A program made the translations under genes and the position numbers. Under the pieces are notes generated by a model that did no database searches, was not told where the DNA came from, and saw only the letters and a list, made by a program, of their open reading frames with translations. A stretch of 22,914 bases of DNA from Candolleomyces eurysporus (taxonomy: Eukaryota > Basidiomycota > Agaricomycetes > Agaricales > Psathyrellaceae), in contig JANBPK010001335.1 in the NCBI GenBank assembly GCA_027579435.1, forward strand, positions 1-22,914. Reading direction: 5' to 3'. This document shows, in pieces, positions 7,596 through 17,471 of this stretch. Every line of letters begins with the position of its first letter. Position 1 is the stretch's first letter.

Positions 7596-10500
7596 ATGGC
7601 TCAATCATGGGCCGATACATTCGCCAGCATCCTCCAGGACGGTGAAGACCCAGGGCTGCCCCCGGGGACGCCCCCTATGCGTACGTTTCTGCCATCACCT
7701 ATCCGTGTCTGCCAGCCCAGTGACGTCGTTGACACAGAGAAATTCGAGGGGCCCTGGTTCACCACCCAGCTCACCCTCTCTGCGAGCATCGGTCTCACGT
7801 CCTTTTTCCTCTTCTCGTACTGTCGTACGCGATGGCCCCTCCTCTTTGCCCCGAGAACAAAGCTCAAAGGTTAGCGAGCGTGTCGTGCTACGACCACCTG
7901 CGGAAGTGTTGGCTAATGGCTGCTGCGTAGGCTTTTCGCCCCATGAGGCACATGCCCACCAGGCGTTCTTTGGGTGGATTATGCCCACTATTAGGACCTC
8001 AGAGTTTACGGTTTTGCAGATTGTGGGGCTGGACGCGGCTGTGGTATGTGTTGACTTACTGTATTCCTCAGGGTCTACCCCTGATATGCCTCTATCAGCT
8101 CCTCAACTTCTTCAAAATGTCGTTCTACTTGTTCTCGGTGTGCTCCTTGTTCGCCATCGGCATCCTCATGCCTCTCAACTGGAAGGTCTGTCTCTGGTCG
8201 CGTGCCCCTGCTGCGCTCCACTCATTCAGTCATTCTAACCCATATCTATTCATTGTCTCTTTATAGCACAACAAAGACCTCGACGACGACGATGACTGGC
8301 CCGGGGACGAAAGCGACTGGCCACTCCGCCTCTCCGCGCGCTTGTTCGACCAGCCATCTGGGAACCACACCACCGGTCGACCCGACTGGCTCGATCTTAT
8401 CAGCGACGCCAACTCTTACCTCTCCGTCCACCTCGTGTTCACCTACCTCTTCACCATNCTCGCTTTGTACTTTACGTACAAGAATTATCGAAGGTTCATC
8501 AAGTCCCGCCAGCTTTTTTCGTTGGAGCTTGTGCATTCGATTCCCGCGAGGACGGTGCTGGTGACGAATTTGCCAAACCATTTGCAGGGCGAGAGGACCC
8601 TTGCAGAGTATTTTGAGAATATGGGCTTGGCGGTGGAGAGTGTGACGGTGTGTAGGGAGGTGGGGAGTCTCAAGAGGCTTTTGGACCAGAGGACGACGGC
8701 GCTTTTAGCCTTGGAGAGAGCGTGGACCGATTATGTCGGCAACCCGAGCACGGTGGAAGAGTACGATCCCGATGGGAGTGGGATTCCGTTCCTTGGCGAA
8801 GGGGATTTAGAAGGAGGAGGTGGTGGTCAGTCGAGTCAGGCTAGGCTTGTTGTCCCTCATCGGCCGAGACCTACTCTTCGACCAGGGTGGTTCAAGTTCA
8901 AGGTGGACGCGTTGGAGTTTTTGGAGGCAGAGTTTAAGAAGGCGGATGAGTTGGTCAAGGAGCGGAGGAGGAAGGGCAAGTTTAGAGCGGCTGGGTCGGC
9001 GTTTGTCACTTTTGAGAAAATGTCTAGTGCGGTATGTTCTTGCGTTACCTCTTCCATCCCACACCTAATTCTTTGTTAGCAAATCGCCGTGCAAGTCGCA
9101 CACTCCCCCAACCCATACCAATTAACGACCTACCCCGCACCCGAGCCGCGAGACATCGTCTGGTCCAACATGCATGGCACCACCAACTCCATCCGGGCTC
9201 GCGATTTTATCGTACTGGGACTCATGGGTCTCTTGCTCTTCACCTGGGTCTTCCCGATATCCGCACTCGCCAGTTTGCTCAGTTACAAAGAGATCAAAAA
9301 GGTTATGCCGTGGTTGGGAAGGTTGATTGATTCCAATGAACAGATTAGGGCTATTGTGCAGAATTCGTTGCCTTCAGTTGCGATGATTACGTTGAACGCG
9401 CTTTTACCGTTTATGCTCGAAGGTGTGTCGCATCCTGCTCTTCTGTGTTGCCGGGCAATCTGAAGATGGGTGTCCTTTAGCGTTGACGTACTTGCAGGGA
9501 TATAGAGCGAGGAGTTGGGTCGAGTATTCGTTGCTCAAAAAGTGAGTCCATATTNCCCCCTTTAGGGTCTCCCTCGGAAGCTCACCGTGCTTGGTTACTA
9601 GATACTTCCTGTTCCTCCTTATCAACGTCGTGTTCATCTTCCTTTTGGCCTCTACGTATTGGCAACTTGTACGTGACCTGGCGAATTCTCCGGCCAAAGT
9701 TCCGGAGAAGCTGGCTCAGGCTTTGCAAGCTGGAAGAGCGAGGTGCGTGCGGGGTTTCCTTATTCCTCTGTTGCTAGGCCCGCGCTAACCAAGATTTGCT
9801 TCTTGCGGGTTAATGCAGGCACTTCTTCCTTTCGTATGTCATCCTGCAAGGGTTGGGTATTATGCCTCTGCAGCTGCTCAATTTGGGTGTGATCATCCCG
9901 AGAGCGTTTTCGATCATGTTCTTCACGCGGACGCCTCGAGGTTCGTCTCTGTGCTCCTCTTGTTAACGTCGCATTTCTAACAAAAGAAATTGCCATGAAT
10001 GTATACAGATTTCGCTGAACTCAACGCCCCACCTATGATCAACTACGGCGTGGTGTACCCTCAAGCGATCTTGATGTTTGTAATTACGATGCTTTATAGC
10101 GTTGTGCAGCCTTTGATTGTCATCTTTGGAGCGGTGTATTTCGGGGTGGCGTATGTGGTGTACAAGTACAAGCTGCTTTTCGGTGAGTCTCTTTCTCCCC
10201 CTCACCATGGGTATAATATTGACGAGTGCCTTGTTCGTACATTAGTCTTCTACAAACCCTACGAATCGCAGGGTCAAGCCTGGCCCATCACTTTCATCCG
10301 ACTCATCTGGGGCGTCGTCATCTTCTTACTCTTCATGATTGGCATTTTCACTTTGCGAAAGTCGTATATCCTCTCTTCGCTGTTGCTGCCTCTTTTGGGA
10401 GCGACGTGTGCGTGGAGTTGGTATGTGGACAAGTCGTTGAAGCCACTGAGTAAGAATGTCAGTTTGAGCTCGGTGTTTGAGGTGCAGAGGGGAGAGGAGA

Positions 10501-11463
10501 CGGCGGATGTTACTAGGCTGAGGGCGGGCCATCCTGTTACGTGGAGTCAGAGGTATGTCCTTTTTCCTCTCAAGTGCTGGAGAGAGGCTGATTGGTGATT
10601 TCGCACACAGTAATCTGAATCGGAGGAGGTATGCGCAGAATGATGATACGTTGTATGTTGCGCCCGAAGATGAGAGGACGGATTATTCCCAGCCGCCCAT
10701 GGCGAATTGGTATAGCGGTGTTCTCAAGTACGTTTGCTGTTTCTCTTCCTTTGCGTGCATCTTTTCACCTCACCATTCATGTAGTACCGGCAAACGACGA
10801 TACGGTCACCCCGCACTTAACGGTGTCCTCCCAGAACCATGGCTCCCACTGAAGAAGGGTCAATCGCTCGTCAATGGCAGCGGGAGGAGAGAAAATCTCC
10901 ATAGAGCGCATAAAGCTGATAACGATGCGGTTGTGCTTACGCTGAGGAAGAGGCATAGCAAGGCGGGAAGGAGGGGTGGGTCCAAGTCGAGGCCTCCGCC
11001 GGAGAACCGAAACGGGGAGGGTAACCTTATTGACCATGACCCTGTTGCGTCGTCGTCCACTGCGAATGGTGAGGGAGATGTGGATCCATGGACGACGTCT
11101 GCGAATCCGTGGACGGAGGAGCCGAGGCAGAGGTCGAGGTCGGGGCACGAGCCGTTGAACTATGACCATGCGAGCGGGGTTATCATTTTGCCTGATGAGG
11201 ATGGGTGGCTGGATGAAGATTATGTGGAGAGTGAGGAGGGTGAGGATGCGTATGGAGGGACGAACGGATTGGAAAGGTCGATTACGGAGAGTATGTTGAG
11301 TGCGGATGAGGTTTCGTCGAGGGAGCCTACGACCACTGGGGGGAGCACGTTGAATGCGTCGAGTCCGTTGATTGGGGGAGGACAGAGGTTGAGTAGGTAT
11401 GGGACGTATTTCCACCATCCGGAGAGGAGGAGGCAGGTTATTCCGGGCGCGTTCCCGAGGTAG
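7596..11463 (+). CDS. CSC1/OSCA/TMEM63-family (RSN1_7TM, DUF221) membrane protein, 13 exons, 1041 aa
   Basis: Members of this family are membrane proteins; several are osmosensitive or mechanosensitive cation channels. Exons: 7596-7680, 7738-7869, 7931-8043, 8099-8185, 8267-9031, 9080-9422, 9481-9541, 9602-9742, 9819-9940, 10009-10182, 10246-10552, 10611-10727, 10785-11463. All junctions keep frame. The order is an N-terminal three-helix part (residues about 35-170, with GLDAAVLLNFFKMSFYLFSV), a cytosolic PHM7-type domain (about 180-420, with TVLVTNLP), a multi-helix core (about 435-720, including TPRDFAELNAPPMINYG and YVVYKYKLLF), the conserved extension LKPLSKNVSLSSVFEV, then an acidic, Ser-rich, probably disordered tail from about 815. 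An N at 8458 lies in a helix and keeps frame. Fungal RSN1/PHM7 proteins have this layout. The ion or lipid specificity cannot be read from sequence. Intron 1 (57 nt) has no stop and is divisible by three. Confidence 0.93.
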
Positions 11464-11639
11464 AGACACTACGAGTATTTAGTAATGATTCTTTTCTTGT
11501 CACTTATGCTATACATACCCCCTCATTGCATATCATTTATCTTACCTATCGCTTCCGTGTGCATCTTGGATTTAGATATATGACTCTCAGCAGCAATATC
11601 GTCTCTTGTTTTGATATACAACAATGTTTGGTATTTCGT
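11464..11639. other. Tail-to-tail spacer between CSC1-like and PAC1-like genes
   Basis: This 176 bp holds the 3' untranslated regions of two convergent genes. No element beyond AT-rich stretches is seen. Confidence 0.5.
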
Positions 11640-12707
11640 CTAGAGGTACATCCCGCCTTCGCCGATTTCAGATCTTCGTTTATGGGGAGGTACAATCGCC
11701 GCCGCGTCCTTGGAGTTCAACTCCCAAGTGAACCCTTCGTCCGGCTTCACCTCGATAAAGGACAGCAGCTGGTCTGTAGCTATGTTCATAGCCTCTGCAG
11801 GCCAAGTATCTTCGTATTCGGGAGATGTAGAAGAGGGGATGTTGGTTGGGGAGAGGTCTTTGGGTGGAGGGATGGGAAGGTGTGGAGAGGGAAGGAGGAG
11901 GAGAGTCGACGGGGATGTTGGAGAGGCGGAGTTGGAGGAGCAGTGCGGCCGAGGTGGATTGGAGGAGGTTTGGGGGGCGAGAATGGTTGGATTGCTGCGT
12001 TGGGCGTCTGTAGAACGTGTCAGTGAGGCGTCTCTTCAGCGAAGAAAAGAGTGTGTGAGCAAGTACCTGCGAAGCCTCTGTGGAAAGGTATCGAATGGGA
12101 GCGTCGGTGAGGGGGATGGGGTGCAAAGAGGAGTAGGTTGGGGAAGAGTAGGTGTCTAGCAGCGAGGCTCTGCGGATCGTGAGTTATTAAGGTAGACATT
12201 TGGGAGCGGATTGAGCCTACTTCGCCGGTTTCAACTGCTCAACGACATATTTGGCGTAGGGGTGCATGAAATTCAAGGGCAGGTGGGTGAAAGGCTCAGA
12301 TATGAGCACATTGGCTGCTTCATGAGCCCATGTTGGTTGGAACAAGAGTCCGACCTATCTCTTGTCAGCTATGCAAAGCGGTACCAATAGGTCAAGCGCA
12401 CTTGGATCTGGTTGACATAGACAGCCCCCGTCTGTTCACCGAGGGTTGCACCTTTGGCCCAAAAGGCTCCGGCACGAGCACTAGCGATAACGAGAGGCTT
12501 GTTTTGGAGGACATCCCCTACGAGCTTGAGGGTGATCTCTGAGGGAGCTTGGCCCTTGGAAGTAGCCCGTTTGCGAAGAGGGTTGATCTCGTCTTCCTCT
12601 TCGTCCGACTCGATAGCGTACCGTGGAGGTACGGTGTCTTGCAGGGGATCGATGTCCTAAAGTTCAAGTCAGTATAAGATACAGGATATGTTTCGGGTAC
12701 TTGCCAT
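11640..12707 (-). CDS. Proteasome assembly chaperone 1 (PAC1/PSMG1)-like protein, about 282 aa, with one apparent frameshift
   Basis: PAC1 helps assemble the 20S proteasome alpha ring. The minus-strand exons are 12705-12707 (ATG only), 12402-12656, 12221-12354, 12067-12169 and 11640-11994. The protein starts MDIDPLQDTVPPRY and has an acidic patch (SDEEEDE), then ASLLDTYSSPTY and, near the C-terminus, PPNLLQSTSAALL...NIP, which resembles human PSMG1 (PNIVHDLPAAVL...KIPA). The length also fits (human 288). Exon 1 needs a GC-AG intron (12657-12704, ATG then GCAAGT); the GT donor three bases further on gives the wrong frame. In exon 5 one extra base near 11910 breaks the frame between NIP and the Leu-rich strand. 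Without it the frame runs to the stop at 11640 (WELNSKDAAAIVPPHKRR, then GMYL). The acceptor of intron 4 (11995 or 12008) is a choice. The family call rests on remembered motifs and is moderate; that a gene is here is firm. Confidence 0.7.
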
Positions 12708-12840
12708 TGTGGATGAATTGAGGGGAAGAGGGGACGCGTATGTTTATTGATATGATGCAAGAGATCAAATTGGGGATAAATATGGGCGCGTCGGCGTCGA
12801 TGCCTCTTGTTCAAGTTCAACCACCACCATCACACCAACC
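12708..12840. promoter_or_regulatory. Bidirectional promoter between PAC1-like and CDC4-like genes
   Basis: A 133-bp gap separates two divergent ATGs. It is CT- and CA-rich near the CDC4 start (CACACCAACC) and contains AT-rich stretches near 12740-12780. No defined motif can be named. Confidence 0.5.
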
Positions 12841-13607
12841 ATGGTACGTGTTGTATCCTCGCAGTTTAAATCGAAATCCTAATCATGGGTATAGAGCGAC
12901 AACGCAGGTCAGATAGAGATAATCTAATGAACCAAGGGGCGCTGAATTCAACCACCATCTAGAATACAAGGAAGCTTTTGCTCTCTTCGATAAACGAGGA
13001 ACTGGAGCCGTCCCTCGCGAAACTCTCGGTGACCTCCTCCGTGCCCTCGGCCAGAACCCTACGCAGGAAGAGGTCGCCAGTATCGTGTCGAATGCCCCTC
13101 GAGATGGTGGGTAAACACACCCCTCCCTACCATTCATGCAGGTTGACTGACGCGCCGAACTATTGAACAGTTGACTACAAGACCTTTTTGACGATCTTGA
13201 ACAGACCGGATGGGTTCAAGCCTGCAGGTACACCAGGTGCATACTAAGATCTCTTTCCCCCTGATCTCTTGCACAATACTCACCCATCTCCATCCCATGC
13301 AAACCTCGAACCTTGACGACAACGAACAATAGAGGAATTCATCCGTGGTTTCCAAGTATTCGATAAAGAAGGCAACGGGTTCATCGGTGCTGGAGAGCTG
13401 CGATACGTCCTCACCCAGCTCGGGGAGAAGATGACCGACGAAGAGGTAGATGAGCTGTTGAAGGGTGTTCAGATTGGCGCGTGCGTATCTCTCCTATTCA
13501 TGAATGCCTCTCCGTTTCTTCTATGCTCAACGTTTTTTTTACTTTGTCTTTGCAGTGACGGCAATGTCAACTACGAGTCTTTCGTTCGCACTATCCTCTC
13601 CCAGTAG
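12841..13607 (+). CDS. CDC4: Cdc4-like EF-hand myosin essential light chain, 6 exons, 141 aa
   Basis: This is probably the light chain that binds IQ motifs of class II myosin at the cytokinetic ring. Exons: 12841-12843 (ATG only), 12895-12907, 12963-13106, 13171-13236, 13333-13480 and 13556-13607, with introns of 51, 55, 64, 96 and 75 nt. The product begins [16 protein letters not shown] and is exactly as long as fission yeast Cdc4 (141). EF-hand 1 is degenerate ([12 protein letters not shown] lacks the acidic residue at loop position 12). EF-hand 3 is the best ([12 protein letters not shown], then [20 protein letters not shown]). EF-hand 4 is degenerate ([10 protein letters not shown]). The GTPEEF stretch, like GDPEEF in Cdc4, fixes the exon 4 donor at 13237 over one nine bases earlier. 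Calmodulin is less likely because it is 149 residues with four good loops. Confidence is high for the family, lower for the exact role. Confidence 0.9.
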
Positions 13608-13877
13608 AGTGGCTTCCATACTCACATACCTTTTTCTTGTCTCTTCTGCGTATACGAACGACCGTTGTATGAGAATAGGATGATGCATTAGGAGATATCT
13701 AATACGGGACATGAGCAAAATCCCAGTTGTAATAAATATGTACTCGGTCCATGAAATGAAGAGAAGAGAACAAAGTATGAAGTAGATCACAAGCAACAGC
13801 ACCGCGCCTGTCCTTCAAAAAGACGAGGACCCGGAGAATATCTTATATCGTAACCCAACACAAAATCGAGCCTCAAA
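13608..13877. other. Tail-to-tail spacer between CDC4-like and UBX genes
   Basis: This 270 bp separates two convergent genes. AATAAATATG near 13730 may be a polyadenylation signal on the plus strand. No ORF of interest is seen. Confidence 0.45.
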
Positions 13878-15938
13878 CTAATCCTCCTCGGTCTCGTACC
13901 CATCATCGCTATCCTCACCATCCCCACTTCCATTAGTCGCAGACGACGACGACGCGGAAGAGGTGGACGGTCGAGGAGAGTTGGTCCTACTGTTGGTGAG
14001 TTCGACAACCAACTGGTTTCCGCCTTTCAAATGCTGAACACTTGAGAGCTCGGTGCCTTCTTTCCAGGGTATTTCCACGCGGGGGNAAGGATGTGGCCAC
14101 GACGAAGCCCCAGTACTCTGTTGTTGGGTTGGCGTGGTTGAGTACAATGTAGGATTGGAGTACCTCCGACGCCGACGCCGACGAGGATGCACTGGAAGGT
14201 GCATGAAGGGGGTCCTCGGATGCCGAGAGGTCGGATGGGATGAGCTTAGAGTCTACGAACGCGTACAAGGCCGTCAAGTCGTCGGTCAAGGAGAATTGGT
14301 GTACGACCCTTTCACCGTTGGGCAGGCGGATGGCGAATCTCACACCCTTGGACGCTGCTTCGCTGGAAGTGCCCGTGAGATGTCGTCTAGTCCATCTACG
14401 CCAATACATCCTCAACTCTTCCCTTTGTTTCTGCAACTCTGCTGCCAGCTGTTGTCGTTTGAGCTCTCTAGCGCGCTCCAATTCGAGTTGACGTTCAGCT
14501 TCAGCAGCACGTTGGGCTTCGAGCATTTTAGCTTGGATACGTTCTTTGTCGCGTCGTGCGGCATCGGCGAAGGCGCGGTCTTGGTCTTCTCGGAGTTGAC
14601 GTTCCAATTCACGTTCGCGTTGGATGGATTTGAGCCGGTTCAAATAAGAGGAGACGCGTGGAATGACTTGGGTTTCGATGTGTGCGACCAGGGCTTGGGC
14701 GGAGGTGGGCCCGGAGGAGGTCGAGGGGCCTTGATGCCGCGAGAGGACAGTTAGGGAAGGTGGCTGGGAAGACGATGAGGACGAAGAGGAGCGGGATCCG
14801 ATGTTGCGTCGCGGTTGGAGAGCGAGGAAGGCGACGAAGGGGTAGGTCGTTGCTTGAAGTTTCTCGGCGGCTAAAAAGGTGTTAAATGCTGTGAAGAAAG
14901 AAGTAAGGCATTTGGCTTACCACTCCAAGCTTCTTTGTCGCGTACATCTCCTCCCCACACGACGATATCGTTGTTGTGTAAGGTTCGAACAAAGTTGAGA
15001 TCCGTCAACGTAGACCTAGAAAGAGGGTCAGAACGAAATGAAGAACATGAGGTATACAACGTGCCTTTTGAACTCTGCGGCATCGTCGTGTTCCTCGCTG
15101 ACGAGGACAACACAAGCAATCTTGGAGTCGCGCTGGACCGTCCTCAGAACCTCTTCATAAGTCGACAAAGTAAAGTCGGGTAGTATCTTTCGTCCTTCTT
15201 CAACGGTGATCCCATTGAGTCCTGCTGCGGCGTTCCCCCGGGAAGTGAGGTGGGACGCAGACGAGGTAGCGCCCGAAGACGAGGGGCCTGCCGCAGAGGA
15301 CGAGACACCTTTGGGAACTTTGAGCCGAGCGATGCTTACAGCACCAGTCTCCTCTTCCAGCTCACGGAGCCATCTGTCGGGGCCGCCTGGTCTGGGTGTA
15401 GGCCGCGGGCGGAGGGGGCTATAGAAATTGAGTCCGGAGAAACGGAGTGCGGGGAAGGGTATGCGTAGCACGCCAAACATGAATCGGAGGAGGCTTGAGA
15501 GAAGGTGGAGGGGGAAAGAGAGGACAGAGAGGAGCGGCCGGACTATAAGCATCGAGAAAGGCGCCCCTGGCTGCTGCTGTCGTATGAGTCTACAGCTCCG
15601 AGTGCATAATAGCCATTCACACGTACCCCTGCCGCTGGTCGTTCTCCTCCTGCTCTTCCCTGCTCTGAGTCATCGATATCGAACGTCTCGACCGGTGCAG
15701 ACGAACGAGGCAGCAATGGTGCTGAAGAGGAAACGCCCGAGCCTCCAAATATCATGTCGGCCGCCCGCTGTGGTACAAAGGTCAATCGTCATTCAGAGAG
15801 ATGATTTCTGGTCTACTGCACCTGCACATCCCATTCTACGCTGCTGAGGACGCTAATCGCGACTTCACGGTCACAGTCCCCGGCCAACTCCAGCACTTGC
15901 GACAGTGCTGCCTCTTGGCCTGCTGTTAGTTCAGACAT
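13878..15938 (-). CDS. UBA-UAS-UBX protein of the FAF2/UBXD8/Ubx2 type, 5 exons, about 618 aa
   Basis: Proteins of this type recruit Cdc48/p97 to ubiquitylated substrates at the ER and lipid droplets. The minus-strand exons are 15822-15938, 15627-15767, 15065-15576, 14921-15015 and 13878-14870. The order is an N-terminal UBA-like helix bundle (MSELTAGQEAALSQVLELAG, residues 1-50), a hydrophobic hairpin (about 92-130, with LIVRPLLSVLSFPLHLLSS), a thioredoxin-like UAS domain (about 212-330, with LPDFTLSTYEEV and NNDIVVWGGDVRDKEAW), a charged coiled coil (about 367-450) and a UBX domain (about 470-570, with GVRFAIRLPNGERVV), then an acidic tail ending YETEED. Intron 3 (15016-15064) must be GC-AG to keep the UAS frame. 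An N at 14086 breaks the frame; dropping it restores Phe-Pro-Arg, the UBX motif that contacts Cdc48. The break is therefore probably a base-calling artefact. Confidence 0.9.
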
Positions 15939-16140
15939 AACCCAAGTGTGCAGTGGCTGTCCACTTCTCGATCAAGATTCATCCCCCGGCCCGCCATCAA
16001 CCGTCATCCGGACACGCCTCCTCAACCCGACTTCGCCGCAACGCCCGCTAATTGATTATCTCTGTCGTCTATCTATTCATTCAATTTATGCACAACATAT
16101 CTCTTTTCTTATGTGATTGCTTCATAGATTGTAGAATTAA
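15939..16140. other. UBX promoter side and start of the repeat region
   Basis: Bases just above 15938 are C-rich, then the sequence turns AT-rich from about 16050. No promoter element is identifiable. TTTATGCAC at 16086-16094 resembles the ATGCATAAA-type octamers found at 17358 and 22159-22230. The TTAA at 16137-16140 borders the element that follows. Confidence 0.4.
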
Positions 16141-17201
16141 TCCCCCCCATTCCGGCCTCGGATGGCCCAGGACGGCCCTCTCCGGTTTCCAGAAAGGACC
16201 GTCCTGAACCGGAAAATGGGCCTCAAAATGAGACTCCCTAGGACGGGGGAGGCTGGTCCTGTCTGCTCCGTTCCGGTGCTCATAAATGACCGTCCTGGAC
16301 CGGAATCTTGTCCACTTTGTACCGTTTGTAATTCTGATATAGAATGGGCAATATGATGCATTTTTAGTAGTCTAAATACAGTATTCAGGGCACATTACAG
16401 CCAAAGGTAGAACCCGCTCCTTCCAACTTGAAGCAGCTAGAGACCATTAGAGAAGGATGGACGACTCACGAGAACCTATTTCGGGCGACTGCCAGGTCAT
16501 CCTACTAAGGAACAGAGGTGAGATTGGTAACACCAAGAGCTGTACCAGTAGATGACGCACACTCTGGCAGTCATAGACTGCGCTTGCTGACATCAGAAAG
16601 GTTGTCTTGAGAGTATCCCGCCCTAATGAAAATCGAAAAAATCGGGGTCAGAAGGTCATTAGAAGGTTACTGGGATACAGCTTGGCAAACTTACCTGTCG
16701 CCTCAAGGTTTACGGCAACATAGATTCGCATTGGCTGGGTGAGGTTGGGTGAGGGCCGTCAAATATCAAGCACGCACTTCTCACCTTTGAGTCCTCCTCC
16801 CCATCCTATTCTCAGCCATTGCTGCTGTGTTGTGCAACAACGCCTTTGGGAACACTACCAGGCAATGGGTGTGGTGATGGGAGGAAGGAAGGCACAGTGG
16901 CGGGAAAGAATTCAACTTGTGCAATGTGAACACTCTTAAAATTGGATACATGTGTATAAACTTGGTTTATGGCAAAGCTGAGCCTCGTGAATTGTATATG
17001 TGCCACCAAGTATAACCGGTGTGTAAGGATATATTGCAAGATATCTAGAGAAAGTATATCGCTATGTGTTGATTCAATATGGTATGGTAGCTTGAAAATA
17101 TCAGAATAACTGATGCAGCCATCCTGGACCGGAATTCCAAATCCCAAACCAGACTGGAGCATCCTGGGCTGTCCTACGCCGGAAGGGGGTTTTCACTGGG
17201 A
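16141..17201. mobile_element. Non-autonomous DNA-element-like repeat, 1061 bp, imperfect inverted ends between TTAA sites
   Basis: The left end reads TCCC, then CCCCATTCCGGC and GGCCCAGGA. The reverse complement of the right end reads TCCC, about 10 extra bases, then CCCCCTTCCGGC and AGCCCAGGA. Both ends abut TTAA (16137-16140 and 17202-17205), the target used by piggyBac-type elements. A motif of the form GACCGTCCTGRACCGGAA occurs at 16197 and 16288, and part of it (ATCCTGGACCGGAAT) at 17121, as subterminal repeats. No ORF of useful length is present, so any movement would need a transposase supplied elsewhere. The class assignment is an inference. Confidence 0.5.
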
Positions 17202-17205
17202 TTAA

Positions 17206-17418
17206 TCAATTGCAGCTCCATAAGATATACCTGTGCCCTCAGTGCTGGGCTTGCCCATCTCAAATTAGTCTTTCATCTTTAAAAAATGATGGTGAATTTG
17301 GAGCAGATGAGGGGTGGAGAGCATTTTTATCATAAAAAAGATATAACCTTGTCAGATTCATGCATAAAAGCAGGATAAGCCCTAAGCTGTCATTTATGCA
17401 CAAAGCCTGCTTCTAGAT
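17206..17418. other. AT-rich non-coding spacer
   Basis: No gene is seen. It contains ATGCATAAA near 17360 and TTTATGCAC near 17391, an inverted pair of octamers related to those near 22160-22230. Confidence 0.4.
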
Positions 17419-17471
17419 TTAATAGGGCTGCTCAATTATTCTGTCTGTTCATTCACAACCCCTTCCAAAAT

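Noticed and set aside
7255..8238. A 327-codon open frame on the plus strand
   Set aside because: It is antisense to MRF1 exon 1 and then runs out of frame through CSC1-like exons and introns. It shows no domain or natural composition.
10777..11469. A 230-codon minus-strand open frame
   Set aside because: It is the Arg/Pro-rich shadow of the last CSC1-like exon, whose frame has conserved motifs.
12518..12820. Upstream ATG at 12820 as the PAC1-like start
   Set aside because: It would join in frame by a GT-AG intron but adds an Arg/His-rich N-terminus unlike the family. The ATG at 12707 sits in an ACAATGG context and gives MDIDPL with a GC-AG intron.
14053..14754. A 233-codon plus-strand open frame
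   Set aside because: It is antisense to the coiled-coil and UBX exon and includes the N. The minus-strand frame carries the UBX motifs.
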